From assembly GCA_017979445.1 (NCBI GenBank), contig CM030706.1, positions 10,588,967-10,652,966 of the forward strand: a DNA stretch of 64,000 bases. Direction: 5' to 3'. The notes under the pieces are model-generated. The model did not search any database, was not told the DNA's origin, and was given only the letters and a program-made list of their open reading frames with translations. Positions 1 to 12,114 of this stretch are shown one piece after another; the first letter of the stretch is position 1; every line of letters begins with the position of its first letter. This DNA comes from Akebia trifoliata (lineage: Eukaryota > Streptophyta > Magnoliopsida > Ranunculales > Lardizabalaceae). The position numbers were made by a program, and so were the translations under genes.

Positions 1-575
1 CTGACTATTGATTACCTCCATACCAGGCTAAAATCACAAATGCAGTTTATCTGTTAGCTCGTCGTGGGACTCTTGCAATCATTTGAAAATTGACTCGAGT
101 TAAATTCGTTCTCGAAAGATTTTTTGTTCTTTCGAGCTTGGTATAAGCAAAAACAAGGTGTCTATATACATCAAACTTAATTGTTTGTTTACAAATGATA
201 GACGCATCTCCCAAAATACTCAATTGCCCATCTCATCTTATACCTGAACCAACCGTGTGGTGACATCTGTGTCTAGATTTTAGCTATAAAACCCCATTTC
301 TAAGACTGGGAGAGGGGTCAGAATTTGCATTCTATTTAGTTTTTCATACTAAATATCTCTTTGTAGCTCTCCTGTTCATTATCTTCTCCATTTTACCTAT
401 TAAACATTTTTATTGATATTTGAGTTAAACTTTTGAGGATCTTTGGCAAGTACCTCACTGGCCCCTATCCTTCTCACCTTTTATCATCCCAAAAGTCACA
501 AAGGAGCATATGAGAGTTAATCACTGTTGTAATAAGGGGGAGACTATTAGATCAAGACCAAGCTTGACTTCAAGA
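1..575 (+). mobile_element. Ty3-gypsy LTR fragment (family X), right part
   Basis: The segment around 415-575 matches, in order, the LTR copies at about 38.8-39.0 kb (+) and 44.2-44.4 kb (reverse complement). Shared words include GGATCTTTGGCAAGTACC, 'cccatccttct' and the 'gaccaagcttgac' stretch near 556. A TATA-like box (CTATAAAACC) lies near 283, as expected inside an LTR. No coding sequence and no complete LTR end is visible; the left edge lies outside the window or is degenerate. Its orientation is the same as the gene that follows. Confidence 0.6.
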
Positions 576-789
576 GATGGTTCTCATCTTGGGGACTGGA
601 AACCTAAAAAGCCTCCACACAAATCAAGAATTTTTTAATCATTTTTCGTTAGTATATAATAAAAGACCAAGGTCAAGGGACATTTTCATCAGTTTGAAAA
701 TATCGGAGTTAATCACGAGGAAGATGGTTTCTTTATTTGTAGGCGAACTGGAGAGACGTACGAACCAGCTGATCCTTTTGAAAAATTAG

Positions 790-1354
790 GCGCGTACGCA
801 AAGAATTTACACTTTCAAACGAAACCTAGAAATTATCGAAGAAAATCGTATCAATAATATATAATCAATAATTTTGTTTCCGCAATTTTTTTCCAGATTC
901 TTTAATTCTCACCAGATTTTAATCTGCATCTGTATTCGTTCTGAAAATGATTTCGAATTCTCTCCTATTTTTGTAGGGTTCAATTGTAGCCGATTTCATC
1001 AAATTTTAAGAGAAAATAAATCAACGAGTTCGTATGAAATTGATCGAAAAGGCTCAGAAGGTTCGTCCAATCTTGTTAGTATAGATCGAATATGTTTTTC
1101 TCTTCTTTCTGCAATATTTTTTTTTCTCGATTCTGCCATTGGCATGAGTTTTAGATTTGCATCTCTATTTCGTTTTTAGGGTTCATTTATAGCTGATTTT
1201 TTATTATTTTGGGTGAAAATCTTAGTATTTGGCTAAATTTAGAAAATAAAATAAAAAATCAAGAAGTTTGTCTGCAACTAATCAAAAGAGCTCAGATGTT
1301 CTTGTTCAATTTTGATAGGATTATATCCGAAACAAGAACTAGAAGAAGAGAAGA
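790..1354 (+). promoter_or_regulatory. Probable 5' leader/promoter region of the HAD/FCP1-like gene
   Basis: An AT-rich stretch between the upstream LTR fragment and the ATG at 1355. It contains T-rich tracts and several weak splice-like sites, but no convincing coding frame: the short open frame at 874-1179 has low-complexity composition and no recognisable motif. The transcription start cannot be fixed from the sequence. Confidence 0.35.
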
Positions 1355-4300
1355 ATGACAAAGAAGAGAAATCCGTCATTAAAGGAATCTGATCATGTAG
1401 ATATTACTCTACAAACAGAAGAGAATCATGCAGAAGCGAATGAATTGAAGGAGACTGAATTACAAATGAGAAAAATTTACGAAGAAGGGAATCTGAATTT
1501 ATGCAGAAGAAAAAATAGGATTCAATGTGAATCTGAAAACAATGATGAATCAGATCCGAAGCTGTTGATTGAAAGAATTGGGAACGATTCTTTGCCAGCA
1601 TTAGAAAGTAATGAAGATGGAAGTGCAATGCAGAAAATAATTAAAGCAAAGAAGAAGAAGAAGAAGAAGAGAAAGAAGAGGCGTAGCGCCCCTGAAAACA
1701 TCGATTTAGATAAAAAATTGTTGGACGAGAGTCTGGACTTGATGAATGTAAGAAATCTGGAGTCTGCTTCACCAATTTTGGAAAATCGAGTAGAAGTCAG
1801 TGCGATTGAGAAAAAGAGGCCTAACGAATCAGAAAATAATGGATTGGGAGAAGTTGGCAACTTGCCAATAGAAGAAAAACACAAAGAAGGAAGTGTGGTG
1901 GAGAAGGAGACAAAGAGGAAAGAAAAAAGGCGTAATTTTCCAGTAAGTGATGATCCGGATGAAACAGTGTCGGAGGGTGCTATGGAAACATCGGACAATT
2001 ATCAGGAATTGAATGCGGAATGTAGGAAGAAGAAGAGGCATGATTTCCTTGAAAGCAATCTCGATCAATTGACATTGGAGGAGGCCATTGAAGAGTTGTT
2101 AATTGAAGTAAAGCCGGAGACGTCTCTGCAGAGAACAGAAAAGAAAAAGTCAAAGAGGAGGAAGAAGAAGAAGAAGAAAGTCCTAACAAATGTCTCCATA
2201 ATTAACCTTTCTGAAGAACTAGTTCATGAGGATGGCAATGAGTTAGCTAAAGCTCAGAAGGTTGTATCAGAAGTTCAAGTTCCTATGAAAGAAAATTTGG
2301 TAGAAATTCCAACTGGTTGCAAGAATAAAAATGGATCACCTTCTTTGGAAACTAAAGATGTTGTGCATGGTGGTAATGAAGAGTATAAACCTTTACAGTG
2401 GTTTCTGACTTTATCAGAAACACCACGTAACCGGAGAAAACTTCTTGTTCTCGATCTAAATGGACTTCTTGCTGATATTGCTTCAGCTGTACCTCGTGGG
2501 TTTAAAGCAGACAAGAGAATTGGAAAAAAACCAGGTGAGGTTCAACGGTGAATATTTCAAATTCTGTTTATTAGTCTCAAGATATTACTTCTACTTTAAC
2601 TTCTTAATTCTAAGCCTTCCAATTATGTTGATAAGTGTGAAGATATTGTAATTAATTATTCTAAAAGAACGCTCCCTTTCCTTTTCAGTTTTTAAGAGGC
2701 CTTTCTGTGAGGATTTCCTTAAGTTCTGCTTTGAGAGATTCAATGTGGGTGTTTGGTCTTCAAGAGCTAAGTGTGTCTTCATTGCCTTGTGCATTGCTAT
2801 TTGTCTTTTCATTTTTTTTATGTGACACCATTTTACAGCTTAGGCCACCTTCATTGGTAATGCCCTATACTTATTATTTCTCTTTCAGGAAGAATGTGAA
2901 CAGCATGATTGATTTTCTTATGGGAAGCATGAAACAAAATCTATTATTTAGTTGGGTAAGTGATTTAAATGTTGAAATATGCATATCGTGTGTTCATCCT
3001 TCAGTTTTGTATTAAGTTTGTCATTGCTATTCACTGGTATAACCATGGAAATGCATATTGTGCATTAGTGGAAACTGCCCCATTGTTAAGTTTTTCTAAG
3101 TTAGCCAGCTATCTTTTTTTATGTATGGATGACAAAGAATTGTGAATCACGACCTACAGTCTACTTTTTTCAAGGGAGTCTCCTTCACAAGGCACTGGCA
3201 GTTGGAACGGTGCTCAATCGTCTTGGTAACTGTATTTCTTATGTGGTCCTTGCCATGACCTCTTGAGGGAATTGCACATTTGGCAACCAAGGAGGTATGT
3301 TCCTACTACAGGAGCCACCCAGTATGAGAATAGTCTCGATGGCATGAAGCAAGAGGTCAACCCATGTGTTATCTAAAAGCAGCACTTTGACAAATAACTT
3401 TCTTCATCCAAATTGCTTTAACAACATCATTCTAGGCCATTACAAGAGCATATTAGGTACGTGTTGAAGGGGTCACATGGTTGATTGTAACCTTTGACAC
3501 AGGACTTCCACAACAATGGTAGGTGCACTTACCAGTTACAACAGTTATAGCCCAAGACGTTAAGGACGATGGCAACATATGCTAACTATCCTCATTGCAC
3601 AATCTATAACAAACGGCCTTAAAGAGGATCATGTTATCAATGTAACCTACCCACCACCATTGCTGGACCAAAATCCCTTTGTTTTTCTTCATTGCAATTT
3701 TACTTTTCTTTCCGTAAAAATCTTGCCTCCATCCATCTCTATAAAGCTCCCAGTCAGCATACTCTTGACTCATTCTTCGCTTTCTTTGTTTACCTAAACC
3801 TCTCCAACAACTTCAACATACTCAAAAGAAGTGAGATGTGACAATGATGGACTTCACAGGTAGGTGGTGACCATCAACATGCACAATTAGATGTATAGCC
3901 ATCCATGAACGTGTCACCTGAGATCAAGAGTAGTTATTCAATTACACCAATTGCATGTTCCTTCTTCAAAGAACCATGCAATTGCGGAAGGGTGTTAGAG
4001 AATATAATGCATGAGATATATTGTATCATTGCCAATGTATTCTACCATAAATAGTAGGTTGGGATGGAGAAGTACAGATTTAGTATATAATATATATTAA
4101 TTAGTATCTTATACATTAGGAAGTATTATTGTTTAAGATATTCAACTTTAGATAGTAGGAGTGGTTTAGGTGAATTAGAATCTTTATATTAGGTTTACTT
4201 TCTATATCTTGATTGATGTAATCTCTATAAATAACAGGTTAGGGTTCATATAATAATCATTTAAGTATTATCAATAAAATTATTTCTTCAATGGTATCAG

Positions 4301-6871
4301 AGCCTAAGCTTTGTTGAATTTGAGAGCATGATCTTGGTAGGCTACTCTTGGGTGATGGCACCATATCCCGTGTCGAACCTCATTTATTTTTTTTAACCTA
4401 ATTAATTAATATTTTTCAACTAGAGAATCTTAAATATTCTCATAAATCATAACAAATTTCCCATTTTAATGATATACACCAAAAGTTATTTGATGTATCT
4501 TATGCACATTTATTCAATACACCTCTACAATCTAATAACCATCACTCAAATTTTGTCCTAATTTCTCTTTTAACACACCATTCATTCATATTAAAGTAAA
4601 TACTTATTCTAAGATTCACTGAGTCAGTGAACCCAACAAACTTCCAACTTGAGTTTTGGGGTCAATCATTAATTTAATTTCGATAAAGAAAAAATCTTGA
4701 AAATAACCATACGTTTTTAGCAAATCGTATTGAACATGTGTTGTGTTCTAAGGGTAGCATTAATGCTTAAACATCAAATTTTTTTAGCTTATTTAAGCAT
4801 GGCATATATCTTTACTATTATAATGAGAGAAAGTCGAGTAGCGGTTTGTTGACACCAAAATTTGAAAGACCAAAAATGCCCCCACATTTACATTTAGCCT
4901 TAATGTTATCCAGATCATTTTTGTCAAGATGAATAAAATTACAATCCCATGACCCTACAACCACGCTAGTTTCTATAAGAAATATCCTTTTATTATGTTA
5001 TCTGCAAAATAGTCTTAGTTAATATTTTAAATTACAAAAAGGCCCTTACAATCTAGGGGGTATAACTATGTTCGTTAGTTTTCGAAAAATTTAAAAATAT
5101 CCTTCTATTTTGTTAGTCAAAATAATCTTACCAAATATTTTAAATTACAAGAGACCCTTGCGATATATTAAATGATAATATGACATAGAATTACATTATC
5201 TATTTTAAATTTTGAAATAATTTTTATAGTAATTATAAAAAAAAATTTAATCATACATAAATCCTAATTTTTATAAGACTTGTGTTTCATACTGCATACC
5301 ATCTAGATTATTGTATCTTAGTATATCAATGAACAGAAGTGTGATTTCATTTCTCTATATTTGGTCATAGGAGTAGTGTTGTTGCTTTGAATTTCATATT
5401 TTAGGGTATCTAGGCATCATCAAATGTTTAGGAGCAACGCATCAATGCATATTGTTGCTTATTGGCGATTTCCCTGCCCATTGGGATACATATATTTGTT
5501 ATCCAGCATCCCAATATGATGAAAGATACCAATATTTTAGATTGCTGGATAAAAATACTACTCTGAGTTGTACTTCCCAGTTGAAACTTCATTTAAAACA
5601 ACCAAGTTTCTCTTATCATGATGATTGCAAACTCATTTGGAGGATTCATTAAAAACTGCAGGTTATCTATTTTAAATGATTCTAATGGGAAGTAATCAAA
5701 CTGTGAACTGTGTGTATCGAACTTATGAAGCATATTTCTCTTGTTCTTTATCAAATGGATGTTTTTTGCAGGATCAATCCTACTGTACTCTGACAGGGTT
5801 CAAAACTATTGAGAACAAGCATAAGCCCCTGGTCTTGAAGGAATTAAGGAAACTGTGGGACAAAAATGTTCCTGGTCTTCCATGGGAGAAGGGGGAGTAC
5901 AATGAATTGAACACATTGTTGTTGGATGACTCTCCTTACAAGGCACTCCGAAATCCTGTAAGTCCATCATCTGTGTTTCTTGTCAGATGGCCTATTATTT
6001 CCATGCATTATTTGACTGTTCTTTTTAAAATCTATAGCTAATTTCATTTTCATTTTTCTTTTGCTTAGCCACACACTGCAGTCTTCCCTTATCCATACAA
6101 TTTTCAGGATGAGAACGACAATTCACTGGGTGAGACTCTCATTATACATTGATTTGCCAATTTTCTGATGAAAAATGCTAAACTGACATCCTATGACACT
6201 GTATTCAACACCACATTGACATGGCAATGGGTACAGGACCATAGATTATTTTCCTCAAGATACGACTGAAGGCATCTATGGTTATGTGCACATTACCACC
6301 TCAGCTCTGTGTTGAATGCGGTGTTGTAGGAAGTCAGTGTAGAATGGCTCTTTTTCTGATTAATGTGAAAATCTAAATTAGGGGCAGGCTTTTAATTGCA
6401 AAGCGGTACATACATGCAGGCTTCATCCAATGATCTTCTATGATAAAAAATCAAGCCTAGCGGATGATTTGACCTACAATCTATTAATGATTAAAAATTA
6501 GGATCACTCGATTATGTTAAATTTTGGTTTCACAAATCCCTTGGATGGGACCTCAGCAACTGATGGGGCTCACCACCCTATGTGTGAAAAATCTACTACT
6601 ACTCCGTTGGAAAACCATACCCATAGTCTGTGATCAACTGATCTTAGATATATACCTTATATTTTCTCGTTTAATTTCACTTGATAAGAGGCCGGCGGCC
6701 ATTTTCATGTATGTAGGTCCAGGAGGAGATATTCGAGTTTATCTGGAAGGGCTAGCGATGGCTGAAGATGTTCAAAAATACGTTGACCTACATCGATTTG
6801 GCCAACCTGCTATTACAGACAAAAGTCCATTATGGGGGTTCTACTCTCGGGTAATTGGCTCTTTAATGTAA
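1355..6871 (+). CDS. HAD-superfamily FCP1/NIF-like phosphatase domain protein, 6 exons
   Basis: Exons inferred from GT..AG sites and frame: 1355-2534, 2689-2770, 2889-2955, 5772-5957, 6069-6129 and 6717-6871, together 1731 nt or 576 residues plus TAA. The N-terminal 350 residues are acidic/lysine-rich and low in complexity, with two strongly basic runs (about residues 95-110 and 263-278) that resemble nuclear localisation signals. The C-terminal 215 residues form an FCP1/NIF-type HAD domain: motif I LVLDLNGLL (residues 362-371), FKRPFCEDFLKFCF, VWSSRAKKNV (motif II region), KPLVLKEL, LLLDDSPYKAL (motif III Asp pair, about 495-496) and GPGGDIRVYLEGL. Plant proteins of this type are usually annotated only as HAD-like; the substrate is unknown. 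Motif I reads DLN rather than the canonical DxD, so activity is uncertain. The ATG chosen is the first in the long frame; upstream DNA (790-1354) looks like a 5' leader, possibly with an intron. Intron 3 (2956-5771) is unusually long and carries repeats. The last residues (after WGFYSRVIGSL) rest on read-through to the stop; a further splice there is possible. Confidence 0.87.
3993..4330 (+). mobile_element. Ty1-copia-type LTR end plus primer-binding site inside intron 3
   Basis: A block of about 298 bp starts TGTTAGAGAAT (3993) and ends TTTCTTCA (4290). It is followed immediately by TGGTATCAGAGC (4292-4303), the primer-binding site complementary to the 3' end of initiator tRNA-Met used by plant copia elements. 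Only a short internal remnant follows and no second LTR is evident, so this is a truncated 5' end. It lies in the same orientation as the host gene, within its 2.8-kb third intron. Confidence 0.75.
4795..5170 (-). repeat. Dispersed AT-rich repeat, inverted copy of 14.40-15.24 kb
   Basis: Read as reverse complement, this segment aligns with 14.40-14.60 kb and 15.13-15.24 kb through words such as ATCCAGATCATTTT, AAATTACAA and TCTTTACTATT..TAATGAGAG. The other copy is interrupted by a 528-bp insertion (14600-15127). No coding potential. It lies in intron 3 of the HAD/FCP1-like gene. Confidence 0.6.
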
Positions 6872-7112
6872 CATTGCCAACCTTACCAATATATTTCATA
6901 GATTTTCTTCTTGATGTTGGTGATGGGTTCCATGCAAAAAGGCTTATAAAACTGCAAGACCTTAATGGGCGTTGCAGGATTGCAATCCAGTTGGTTGGTA
7001 CCAATGAGAGTACCACAAGTTTTGCTGTTTTGGGTTGGCTTTTCAACTTTGTTGCATTTTAATCATTTCATAGTTCTCGCATGTCCGAAGGTTAGTGTAG
7101 TTTTCCTTTTAT

Positions 7113-7512
7113 ATATATATATATATATATATATGGATGGCGTTATTACGACCCCTATTACGACTCACCGTTTGTCTTATATGGGCAAAAATGTTTGGAA
7201 TGGGCTGATTTTTTGTGAGAATGATCTCTGTGATAAGGGGATCATCCTGGCAAAAAATCATCCCATTCCAAAACTTCTATCCCCATCAAAATTGATTTAC
7301 AAAAATTGGATGGTCTAAAAATTTTCAACTTGTAAACATGGGGTTAGAAGTTTCATAATGAGCTGATTTTTGGCAAGGATGATCTCCTCACCATAGAGAT
7401 CATCCCCACAAAAAATCAGCCCATTGCAAACATTTTTGCCCATATAAGACAAAACGATGTGTCGCAATGTGAGTCGTAATAGGGGTATACGGAACCGACC
7501 CATATATGTATA
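7113..7512. mobile_element. Fold-back MITE-like element 1, inserted in (TA)n
   Basis: About 390 bp flanked by TATATA on both sides. The termini are inverted repeats of about 60 bp: the left end runs from CCCCTATTACGACTCA through TATATGGGCAAAAATG, and the right end carries the complement. Between them are two internal hairpins built on GGAATGGGCTGATTTTT..GATGATCTC and its complement. There is no coding capacity. The internal modules are shared with the element at 17521-17895, but the outer ends differ. Confidence 0.75.
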
Positions 7513-7639
7513 TATCCACCGTCCATGTATTGTCTCGAGATTTGTGTCAACACTGCCACTATCAACCTCAACTTGTCCAATGAAACTCAATCCTACGGGA
7601 CATCACCTCGGCCGAAGTAGAATGGTGAAAATATCTGGC

Positions 7640-7815
7640 AAGGAAGGCAGTTAGGCTTCACCAGGCCAAGGTGCCATCCCTAATAATCCAACCCCTTTAA
7701 CAGGCTGAGGTATCTCCCTAAAGGAACCAAACACCTCGGCTCCTCTGGATGGACTCGAACCCGAGATCCCAAAGTTGCATTGCAATGTGAATCAATTGAG
7801 CTACGGCCAGGTACA
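7640..7815 (-). mobile_element. tRNA-derived SINE-like element
   Basis: On the minus strand an A-box-like TAGCTCAATTGAT (plus 7791-7803) is followed about 30 nt later by a B-box-like GGTTCGAGTCC (plus 7751-7761), the spacing of a Pol III internal promoter. The sequence between them does not fold as a proper tRNA, so this is a SINE or tRNA-derived pseudogene. The 3' limit of the body is unclear, because a fold-back element lies next to it. Confidence 0.5.
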
Positions 7816-8539
7816 AGCCCCAAAAGTAGACGGGGGTAAAGAATTTGAGTGCCTTGTTATTTTGACAAATTTTTAAAATTTGAAGTGGACTTCTGCTGTA
7901 AAATTTTATCAAATTCAGTTATATTTGGCCTTCCAGATAGGTCTCTTTAAGTTTATACATTGGTTTTTTTCCTAGCACCTTAATAAATCAATAGATAAAT
8001 AACAATGTTTTCTTTTATGAAAAAAAAAAAAAATAGAGATAAGGTTGACCAACCCAAAAAAAGAAAAAGAAAAGACGATGTTGTCCATTGAATCCAATTA
8101 TTGGAAAGCCACCACTACTTTTAAGAAGAAAATTAAAGATAAATAAATTACCAAATGCTTCCTACATACCTCAAGAGCTTGTGAGAATCTGAATCTTAAT
8201 AGAGGAGGATTTAATTTTTGTTAATAATAAGGGAGAGGTCCGCAATAACAACTAGTGCATGGGAGAAGCTATGCAAATGCTTTGCTCTCCCCTGCATTGA
8301 CTGAACAAATGAAGAATTTAGGATAGATAGATGTATGTTATATTATCTATCTATCTATCTACAAACATAAAATGCCTTATCCAGGACAATTTACAATGCT
8401 TTATCCTGGTGGAAATGGTTTCTATGTTTTTCATACTTCACCCAACGCATCCCTTTTCTCCTTCCTGCTACTGAACTAACAACCCAAATGAGTCTATCCA
8501 GAGACTAAAAATAGTTTTCAGGCATTTGAAAGAACAACA

Positions 8540-8611
8540 GCTTCCGTAGCATAGTGGTAGTGCGTTCGCTTCGTAAGCGAAAGGTCGCGAGTTCGATCCT
8601 CGCCGGGAGCT
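8540..8611 (+). tRNA. tRNA-Thr (anticodon CGT)
   Basis: A full 72-nt cloverleaf can be drawn: acceptor GCTTCCG/CGGGAGC with one T-G wobble; D stem GCAT/GTGC with loop AGTGGTA; anticodon stem TTCGC/GCGAA with loop TTCGTAA (anticodon CGT at 8572-8574, reading ACG); variable AGGTC; T stem GCGAG/CTCGC with loop TTCGATC; discriminator T. No intron. A T5 run at 8613-8617 is a Pol III terminator, and CAA triplets lie just upstream, as is common for plant tRNA genes. CCA is not encoded, as expected for a nuclear gene. Confidence 0.93.
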
Positions 8612-8612
8612 A

Positions 8613-8617
8613 TTTTT
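8613..8617 (+). terminator. Pol III T-run terminator of tRNA-Thr
   Basis: TTTTT two bases after the discriminator base of the tRNA. Confidence 0.8.
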
Positions 8618-8619
8618 GG

Positions 8620-11600
8620 GGAAAAAATATAGCTTTTGATATTTTCTTTCTACCGAAACAACACAAAGTTTTGTTTTTTTATTATTTCTTCATTTGAGAG
8701 GGACATCATCAAATTCTCTATCTTTAATGAAATAGCAAATTTTTGCCTATTCCAACATATGCACCTGAAAAAACACTTTCTTTACTAACATAGCAGGTTT
8801 GAACAAAATTTGGGCCTTAACATGGAGATCCGGCCCATTAGCATTACTCAACTGTGAGGGGAAAACTTCACACTTTACCCCTTTTTATTACATCCAAAGA
8901 AAGATAATTTGATCTAAGGCCTAACAGTAAGATCGACTTATTAGTTAGACCTAAGAATTAACACATTTGGGTCTGAACACGGACTTAAATTAATGGGCCA
9001 AACATAACAAGTGGGCTGGATATCATTGGAAACGGCTTGGTCTTAAAGAGGAAAGCTTGAATGGGAGATCATGAGATCTTCCTTTTATTTTATTATTACA
9101 AGTGAACCTTGCACGTGATCCAAATGTCAAACGGGAAAATGACGAATAAAATAATATGTTTAGAAGTAGGGTAAGGACATCTATGAATTAGATGATCTTG
9201 ATTTTTACATTTTTAAATTGACAAATACATAAGTACAGAGCCACTCATATTTAAAAGTATGACGATGAGAGCCAATCACCCAATACTCGTACAACCAACC
9301 ATAGTGCATCATAGTGTTATCATACAACCATACCTCAACATGAGCATCAATCTACATAATCACAAGGAATTTCAAGAAAGAATCTAATCAACCTTTAGGG
9401 AAAATTCAACGTTGAGAAACTATAGTTCCTATGTTTGTTATATGATAGGGTTCTTCTTTGGATTGCATTTAAGTTTAGATCATATGGAATTTAATTTCAA
9501 GTTTCTTCAATTATATTTTCTCTCTCCACCACTCTCATCTTAATGTCTTCCTCATGAATTTGGTCTGTTTTTTTTTTGTTACACCTCCAACCAATCTCTT
9601 CTTTTTATAGCAATAATTAACATAATTTTTTTTGTTCTTTTCGGTTCCAATTGGATTCTATTTGTTTTTAAATAACTACCAATAAATCTGATTTTTTTCT
9701 CCAAATTCTTTTAATGCATTGAGGCCTACTTGGGTTTTCTATGAAAAAAGTCCACCTAAAGTCCATATTCAATTCCCATGAATTCATTAGGAAGGAATTT
9801 CATTCTCCATGGATCCCAAGGTCTCCCTCCCATCACAACCCAACAACATTTGATCTATCAAACACCTTCGCCCTCTCCCAACACCAGTTCCCTAATCTTT
9901 AATCATTTCCATAATAGGAATCATAATCATTGTCTTCTTATTACTAAGTAACTACATTTTTGTGATCAAATGTTGGTTGAATTTACATCGTATCGATGTC
10001 CTAAGATGGTTTTCTATCTTACAAATTCACCAACAAGACCCATTAATGGACTATGATCCTAGAACTGAGAATCGAGGTGTCGATGAATCGGATATTCGAG
10101 AAATCCCAATTTTCCAATTCAAGAGAAGAGGGGGAGAAAGAGAAGGTGAGGAAAGAAGTTTCTATGAATGTGTTGTTTTTTGAATGAGTTTGAAGATGAT
10201 GGTTGTGTTCTCTCTCTCTTATTTCCTTGGTAGGTCTCCTCAACTGCCTTTGATAAAAAAAAAAAAAAAAAATTACATATAAAACAAATATATATATATA
10301 TATATGATGAAACAATCAAGAAATATAAGATTTATAAAATGATTCCACAAAATTGCCTAGGTCCACAATTGATGATGAGATCCTTTCATTATTTCCATGA
10401 AAAACAAAGCTACAATCTTTCAATTTCACATCTTCTAAGAAAAACTGAAAATGTCCCTCATAAAATTTTTAAAATGATTTAGCTATGAATATATAATCCG
10501 TACAAGAGATGCAATTGCTCCACAAAATTGCACCTTGTGTATAGTCTGTTGCACTAATATAAAACAACCAACAGCATACAAGGCACAATCATTAATAATG
10601 TCATACAATAAAACAACAGTGAATGAAAAACTATCAGTTTTAAAGCTACTAAGAGGAAGTGAGCCTTCAAGGAGAAAAATCAGGAAAAAAAAATAGGCAA
10701 TAGATTGCTAAACCTTACCAACTAAGAGAGATGATCCAAATACCCATCGAATTACATACCACATTGATATAATAGCTTACTAACACAATCCAAAGATAAA
10801 ATACTTTAATATAAAATATATTGTATTAGCCTTTTGTCCCTTCATCTGAACAACAATTTCTTTTGAGAGAGAATGCAGTCGAGATTAGCTTTAAATGTGG
10901 TAGATCGAACCACAATTCAAAATCATCTAGAAAATGTTTTTTCCAATCAGGATCACTAAATCGATATCTAGATTTACCTCTACTGCACTATGCTACTGCA
11001 TTGCGTCCATCTACCCAATTACCTCTGTTTTAATTAGATTGGCCATCAACCAAAAAAAACTTTTCACAAATAAAATAACAAGAATAAATAAAAATAAAAA
11101 AAACTTGAGAAGCTCAACACCCTTGAAAGGTAGAGAAAGGAAGGAGTCAAACCAGTACGATTCAAAAAATTTACCCACAAATGAAATAGATAGAAATTAA
11201 ACAATATAATCCAAAAGGAGACTATGGACTGATGTATGTGAGGGAGAGAGAGTGAGAGAATATGAAATTACCAGATGATTTGATCTCTGGTGATCATTCT
11301 ATTAAATAGACAAAGTTCAAATAGATTCATTTAATGTAAAATTGATCCAAAGTATCTCCATACACCTTAATATAATAGATTAAAAAAAATTACTCCAATA
11401 GTTCATTCCTAAATACCTTTCCCTTGTCATATTAATATTGTTAACACATTAAAACATGAATCAAACTATTACTAGCTAGCTATTAATTGATCACATTTCT
11501 TTAAATTTGTTACATTTAGTCCAAAGAAGCATTACTCAATATGATATCTTCTATCATACATTCTCTTCCTTTTGTTTATAGTAATGTGATGCCCCATGTG

Positions 11601-12110
11601 AAAACTGGAAATTTGACAAGAAAATTCGACGGGCCAAGGCCCAAGAATTTTAGTAATCGAATTTCAACAACCTAGGGCCGTTGAAATTGTTGATGTTTCC
11701 CAAATTTTAAGACTTAGAGCCGTCGAATTTCTCTCATCCTCAATTAATTTGACACCTTGGTCCATCAAATTTTATAAAATTTGATGGTGTTGGACCATTG
11801 AATATGGGTCCTTTTTCACATTGTGATGTGCATGGCCATCCTTTGGGAATAAATAGTGAACCTTGATAGATAATCCTTTAATTACATGCCCAAATACAAA
11901 CGAGTTTTTCAATTTGGCTTATTTATTTATTAAGTAAGTTGGTGCAAATCTAAGGCTTTAGAAATGAAGTGAGGAAACAAAAAATGAAGGATGCCTAGAT
12001 TGAAGTTATTGTTCATGATAAGAATTACATGGCGAAATAAGATTTATATTCCAAACCTTAATAATTGAGATAAGGTGTAGATGATGATGATTTGTTCCCA
12101 CACTCTTGCG
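8620..12110. other. Gene-free AT-rich intergenic stretch
   Basis: No gene is supported here. Short open frames (9962-10183, 10934-11200 and others) have low-complexity composition and no motif. There is a (TA)n tract near 10289-10305, an A-run at 10254-10271, a GA-rich patch at 11240-11260 and a strong inverted repeat at about 11757-11797. Confidence 0.6.
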
Positions 12111-12114
12111 TCGC

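Noticed and set aside
1522..1998. 158-codon minus-strand open frame
   Set aside because: Antisense shadow of the lysine/glutamate-rich exon 1; its Ser/Phe/Leu-rich composition comes from the AAG/GAA codons of the real gene.
3120..3900. Possible pseudogene in intron 3 (mixed-composition segment)
   Set aside because: Composition differs from the flanks, but no translated frame gave a recognisable domain on either strand.
8255..8305. Small hairpin GCATGGGAGAAGC / GCTTTGCTCTCCCCTGC as a miRNA precursor
   Set aside because: Stem is short with mismatches, no resemblance to a known miRNA; not enough to call.
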